DNA of 64,000 nucleotides from Acidobacteriota bacterium (GTDB lineage Bacteria > Actinomycetota > Actinomycetes > Actinomycetales > Microbacteriaceae). The stretch covers positions 125,655-189,654 of the forward strand of contig JABBOD010000001.1 in the NCBI GenBank assembly GCA_019351995.1. Direction: 5' to 3'. The position numbers and the translations under genes are program-made. Positions 62,476 through 64,000 of this stretch are shown piece by piece (position 1 is the stretch's first letter; the number at the start of each line of letters is the position of its first letter). The notes under the pieces were generated by a model. The model had not been told where the DNA came from, ran no database searches, and saw only the letters and a program-made list of their open reading frames with translations.

Positions 62476-62909
62476 CGCTTGACGATCGGGACGAGGAATG
62501 CGGCGAGGGCGACGACGCAGCCGATCGCCATCATGAAGGACGACACCGGATCGCCGTTGGCACTCAAGAACGCGGACCCTCCACCGAGGGCCGCGAGGAC
62601 TCCGACGAGACCGATGACACTGGAGACGATCCAGAGCCGGGAACGCGAACGGATCGCATCCACCACCAACCAGACCGCGAGCACCGTGATCGCGGTCCCC
62701 AGCAACAGGTGGGCGTTCAAGAGAATCAGTGGCGCGGATGCCGCCCAGGCGTTTCCGGTCTTTGGCACGTCGAGCCACAGGGAGTTGGCGACGCCGACGA
62801 CGACTTGGAGCAGCAGCACCACGATCATGGTGAGCCCGACTGTCGGCAGCCGGCGGGCCGCCCGGCTTGTCGGAGGAGTGATCTGAGCGGTGGATGAGGG
62901 GGAGCTCAT
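62472..62909 (-). CDS. Small four-TM membrane protein
   Basis: 145 residues. Four hydrophobic segments (TVGLTMIVVLLLQVVVGVAN, LLNAHLLLGTAITVLAVWLVV, WIVSSVIGLVGVLAALGGG and SFMMAIGCVVALAAFLVP). The second helix His and third-helix Gly pattern resemble cytochrome-b561-like small membrane proteins, but the likeness is weak. First gene of the exporter operon; function unknown. Confidence 0.7.
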   Translation of the reverse strand: MSSPSSTAQITPPTSRAARRLPTVGLTMIVVLLLQVVVGVANSLWLDVPKTGNAWAASAPLILLNAHLLLGTAITVLAVWLVVDAIRSRSRLWIVSSVIGLVGVLAALGGGSAFLSANGDPVSSFMMAIGCVVALAAFLVPIVKR

Positions 62910-62936
62910 GAGTGAGTGTTCCTTGCTGGGAAGTTT

Positions 62937-62956
62937 TACTGACACATTTGTCGGTA
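62937..62956. promoter_or_regulatory. Predicted TetR operator
   Basis: TACTGACA-N4-TGTCGGTA, an imperfect palindrome with one mismatched pair, lies between the exporter operon and the TetR gene. It has the size and form of TetR-family operators and could control both directions. Confidence 0.65.
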
Positions 62957-63021
62957 TCCTACGCAGAACTGGACGGAGGATAAAATCACACGCAAGGAAC
63001 ACGGCCCGAGGGATGGTGCGA

Positions 63022-63618
63022 ATGCCGAAGATCTCCGCCCCCACCGTCGCCGAACACCGGTCGCGGCAGCGCACGGCGCTCCTCCAGGCAGCGACCGACA
63101 TTCTGGTGACCGACGGGATCAACGCCGTTACCCCCGCAGCGGTCGGAGCCGCCGCCGGCCTCGCGCGGCCGAGTGTGTACCAGTATTTTTCGTCCGGAGC
63201 GGCCATCATCGCCGCGATCATCGAGGACGTATTCCCCCGAGCAAATCAGATCCTTGCCGAGTCCCTCGCGGTGGCCGGCACGCCGGAGGAGCGCCTCGAT
63301 GCATATATCCGCGAGACACTCCGCCTCGCGGCGGAGGGGTACCACCGCCCCGCATCGGCCCTCGCTGGCGCCGCTCTCCCTCCTGAATGCCTCACCCGGC
63401 TGATGGAACTTCACCACGAGCAGGCAGCACCGTTCATCCAGGCATTATCCGAACTTGGCATTCCCGATCTGCCCGTGACGGCCCGCCTGCTCGGCGGCAT
63501 CATCGAAGTCGGGATGACCATGGTCGAATCGGGACAACCACTCGCCGTGGTGACGGAACGAACCACGGCACTGATCCACGGCGCGATCAAGATCCCCGCA
63601 GGCAGACAGCCCGTGTAG
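63022..63618 (+). CDS. TetR-family transcriptional regulator
   Basis: 198 residues from the ATG at 63022 (another at 63013). The N-terminal helix-turn-helix is RTALLQAATDILVTDGINAVTPAAVGAAAGLARPSVYQYFSSGAAIIAAII; the rest is helical with ligand-pocket character. The open frame continues upstream over the predicted operator, which argues against a longer start. Divergent from the exporter operon, which it probably represses. Confidence 0.9.
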   Translation: MPKISAPTVAEHRSRQRTALLQAATDILVTDGINAVTPAAVGAAAGLARPSVYQYFSSGAAIIAAIIEDVFPRANQILAESLAVAGTPEERLDAYIRETLRLAAEGYHRPASALAGAALPPECLTRLMELHHEQAAPFIQALSELGIPDLPVTARLLGGIIEVGMTMVESGQPLAVVTERTTALIHGAIKIPAGRQPV

Positions 63619-63659
63619 CTGCGAGCTCGGGCCCGTCGGCGGCACCGCGACCAAACAAC

Positions 63660-63686
63660 GAGCCCAAACTCAGCCAGTTGGGGCTC
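63660..63686 (+). terminator. Hairpin after the TetR gene
   Basis: Arms 63660-63670 and 63676-63686 (GAGCCCAAACT and AGTTGGGGCTC) pair over 11 bp with one mismatch and a 5-nt loop, 42 nt after the stop. Confidence 0.5.
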
Positions 63687-63706
63687 CGGAAAAGAAGGGG
63701 AAAGGT

Positions 63707-63891
63707 GCCGATGAGGCTCTTGTTGAGCTATCCGACGAGATTCGCGGCTGAGGGCTGAGGGCGGCCCTGCTCACCAACGGTACCGACACCGTCCGTGCCG
63801 AGATCGCCGCAATGGATATCGGCAACGTGTCTATGCCCTCTTCAACTCGGCCGATATCGGGTTCGGGAAACCCGATGTTCGCGCTTTCTGA
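63707..63891 (+). pseudogene. Broken HAD-hydrolase fragment
   Basis: Reading from 63707: ADEALVELSDEIRG, stop (TGA 63749-63751), then GLRAALLTNGTDTVRAEIAAMDIGNV; after a one-base shift near 63827 it continues YALFNSADIGFGKPDVRAF and a stop at 63889. LLTNGT is HAD motif II and FNSADIGFGKPD carries the motif III Lys, in correct order and spacing for haloacid-dehalogenase-type phosphatases. Motifs I and IV are missing. It is a decayed internal fragment: one in-frame stop, one frameshift and both ends lost. Confidence 0.75.
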
Positions 63892-63933
63892 CATGCCCTT
63901 GGCGCCCTCGCCGTAGGGGCGGAGGGGCGGAGG

Positions 63934-63969
63934 GGCACCTCACCAGGCTTTTGCCTGGGGTGCCACCAC
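63934..63969. repeat. 36-nt hairpin repeat, copy B
   Basis: Differs from copy A (60435-60470) at two positions: CAC for CAG before the stem and TTT for TTC in the loop. Direct orientation. The two copies enclose the exporter-TetR module and the HAD pseudogene. Confidence 0.65.
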
Positions 63970-64000
63970 GAATCTTGCGGCGGCGAGTCGGCGCGCCGGT

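Overview
The window is one continuous high-GC chromosomal stretch from a Gram-positive actinobacterium, most likely a member of the Microbacteriaceae or a close Micrococcales relative. The lineage is inferred from gene content: the coproporphyrin-dependent heme route with HemQ, the NucS mismatch endonuclease, MurT/GatD, an LAFTG-type sortase signal and short ATGA/GTGA operon overlaps. There are no rRNA or tRNA genes, no CRISPR array, no transposase and no integrase. Coding density is high; the only stretches over 300 bases without an intact gene are 14312-15024, 60367-60828 and 63619-64000.

Layout. 1-3.6 kb: truncated thioesterase, HhH-GPD DNA glycosylase, phosphofructokinase, DUF1304 protein, secreted CAP protein. 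3.6-14.3 kb: a nearly complete heme pathway, hemE-hemY-(three small envelope genes)-hemQ-hemH-hemC-hemD-hemB-hemL on the minus strand, divergent from hemA. 14.3-20.3 kb: envelope genes (class A beta-lactamase-like serine hydrolase, LAFTG-anchored surface protein, PepO peptidase) plus a decayed second LAFTG signal. 20.3-29.6 kb: epimerase, ABC exporter with a MarR/GbsR-like regulator, MFS, nucS, HAD phosphatase, and a type III polyketide synthase-methyltransferase-flavoprotein operon with the order of the Streptomyces griseus srsABC phenolic-lipid operon. 29.6-34.0 kb: methylcitrate cycle prpDBC with its GntR regulator.

34.1-43.1 kb is rich in sulfur genes: a rhodanese, a membrane-anchored sulfite-oxidase-family molybdoenzyme, then an operon of a YgaP-like membrane protein, a four-domain CoA-disulfide reductase/rhodanese/TusA/DsrE fusion, a sulfide:quinone oxidoreductase-like flavoprotein and a 58-residue basic peptide. 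43-57 kb: SDR, isochorismatase-like hydrolase, alpha/beta hydrolase, CorA, LytR-CpsA-Psr enzyme, amino-acid permease, MurT/GatD, and a GH38 mannosidase with a GPH sugar symporter. 57-60.4 kb: cysK-cysE, a PHP phosphoesterase, and a 56-residue Cys-rich protein followed by a DsrE-like protein. 60.4-64 kb: MFS drug exporter, small membrane protein and TetR, then a broken HAD hydrolase, with a 36-nt hairpin repeat on either side.

The most interesting system is a predicted reactive-sulfur (persulfide) regulon. Two near-identical CsoR/CstR-type palindromes (TACCCC-AG-GGGGTA at 38597 and ATACCCCCGGGGGTAT at 59775) stand before two sulfur loci about 21 kb apart, and no CsoR/CstR gene lies in the window. 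The second locus encodes an uncharacterised Cys-rich small protein with a DsrE-fold partner, which the shared operator places in sulfur transfer. A second genome-scale observation is that at least 18 first-in-operon genes have a TANNNT hexamer ending 5-7 nt before the start codon and no Shine-Dalgarno, the signature of leaderless transcription.
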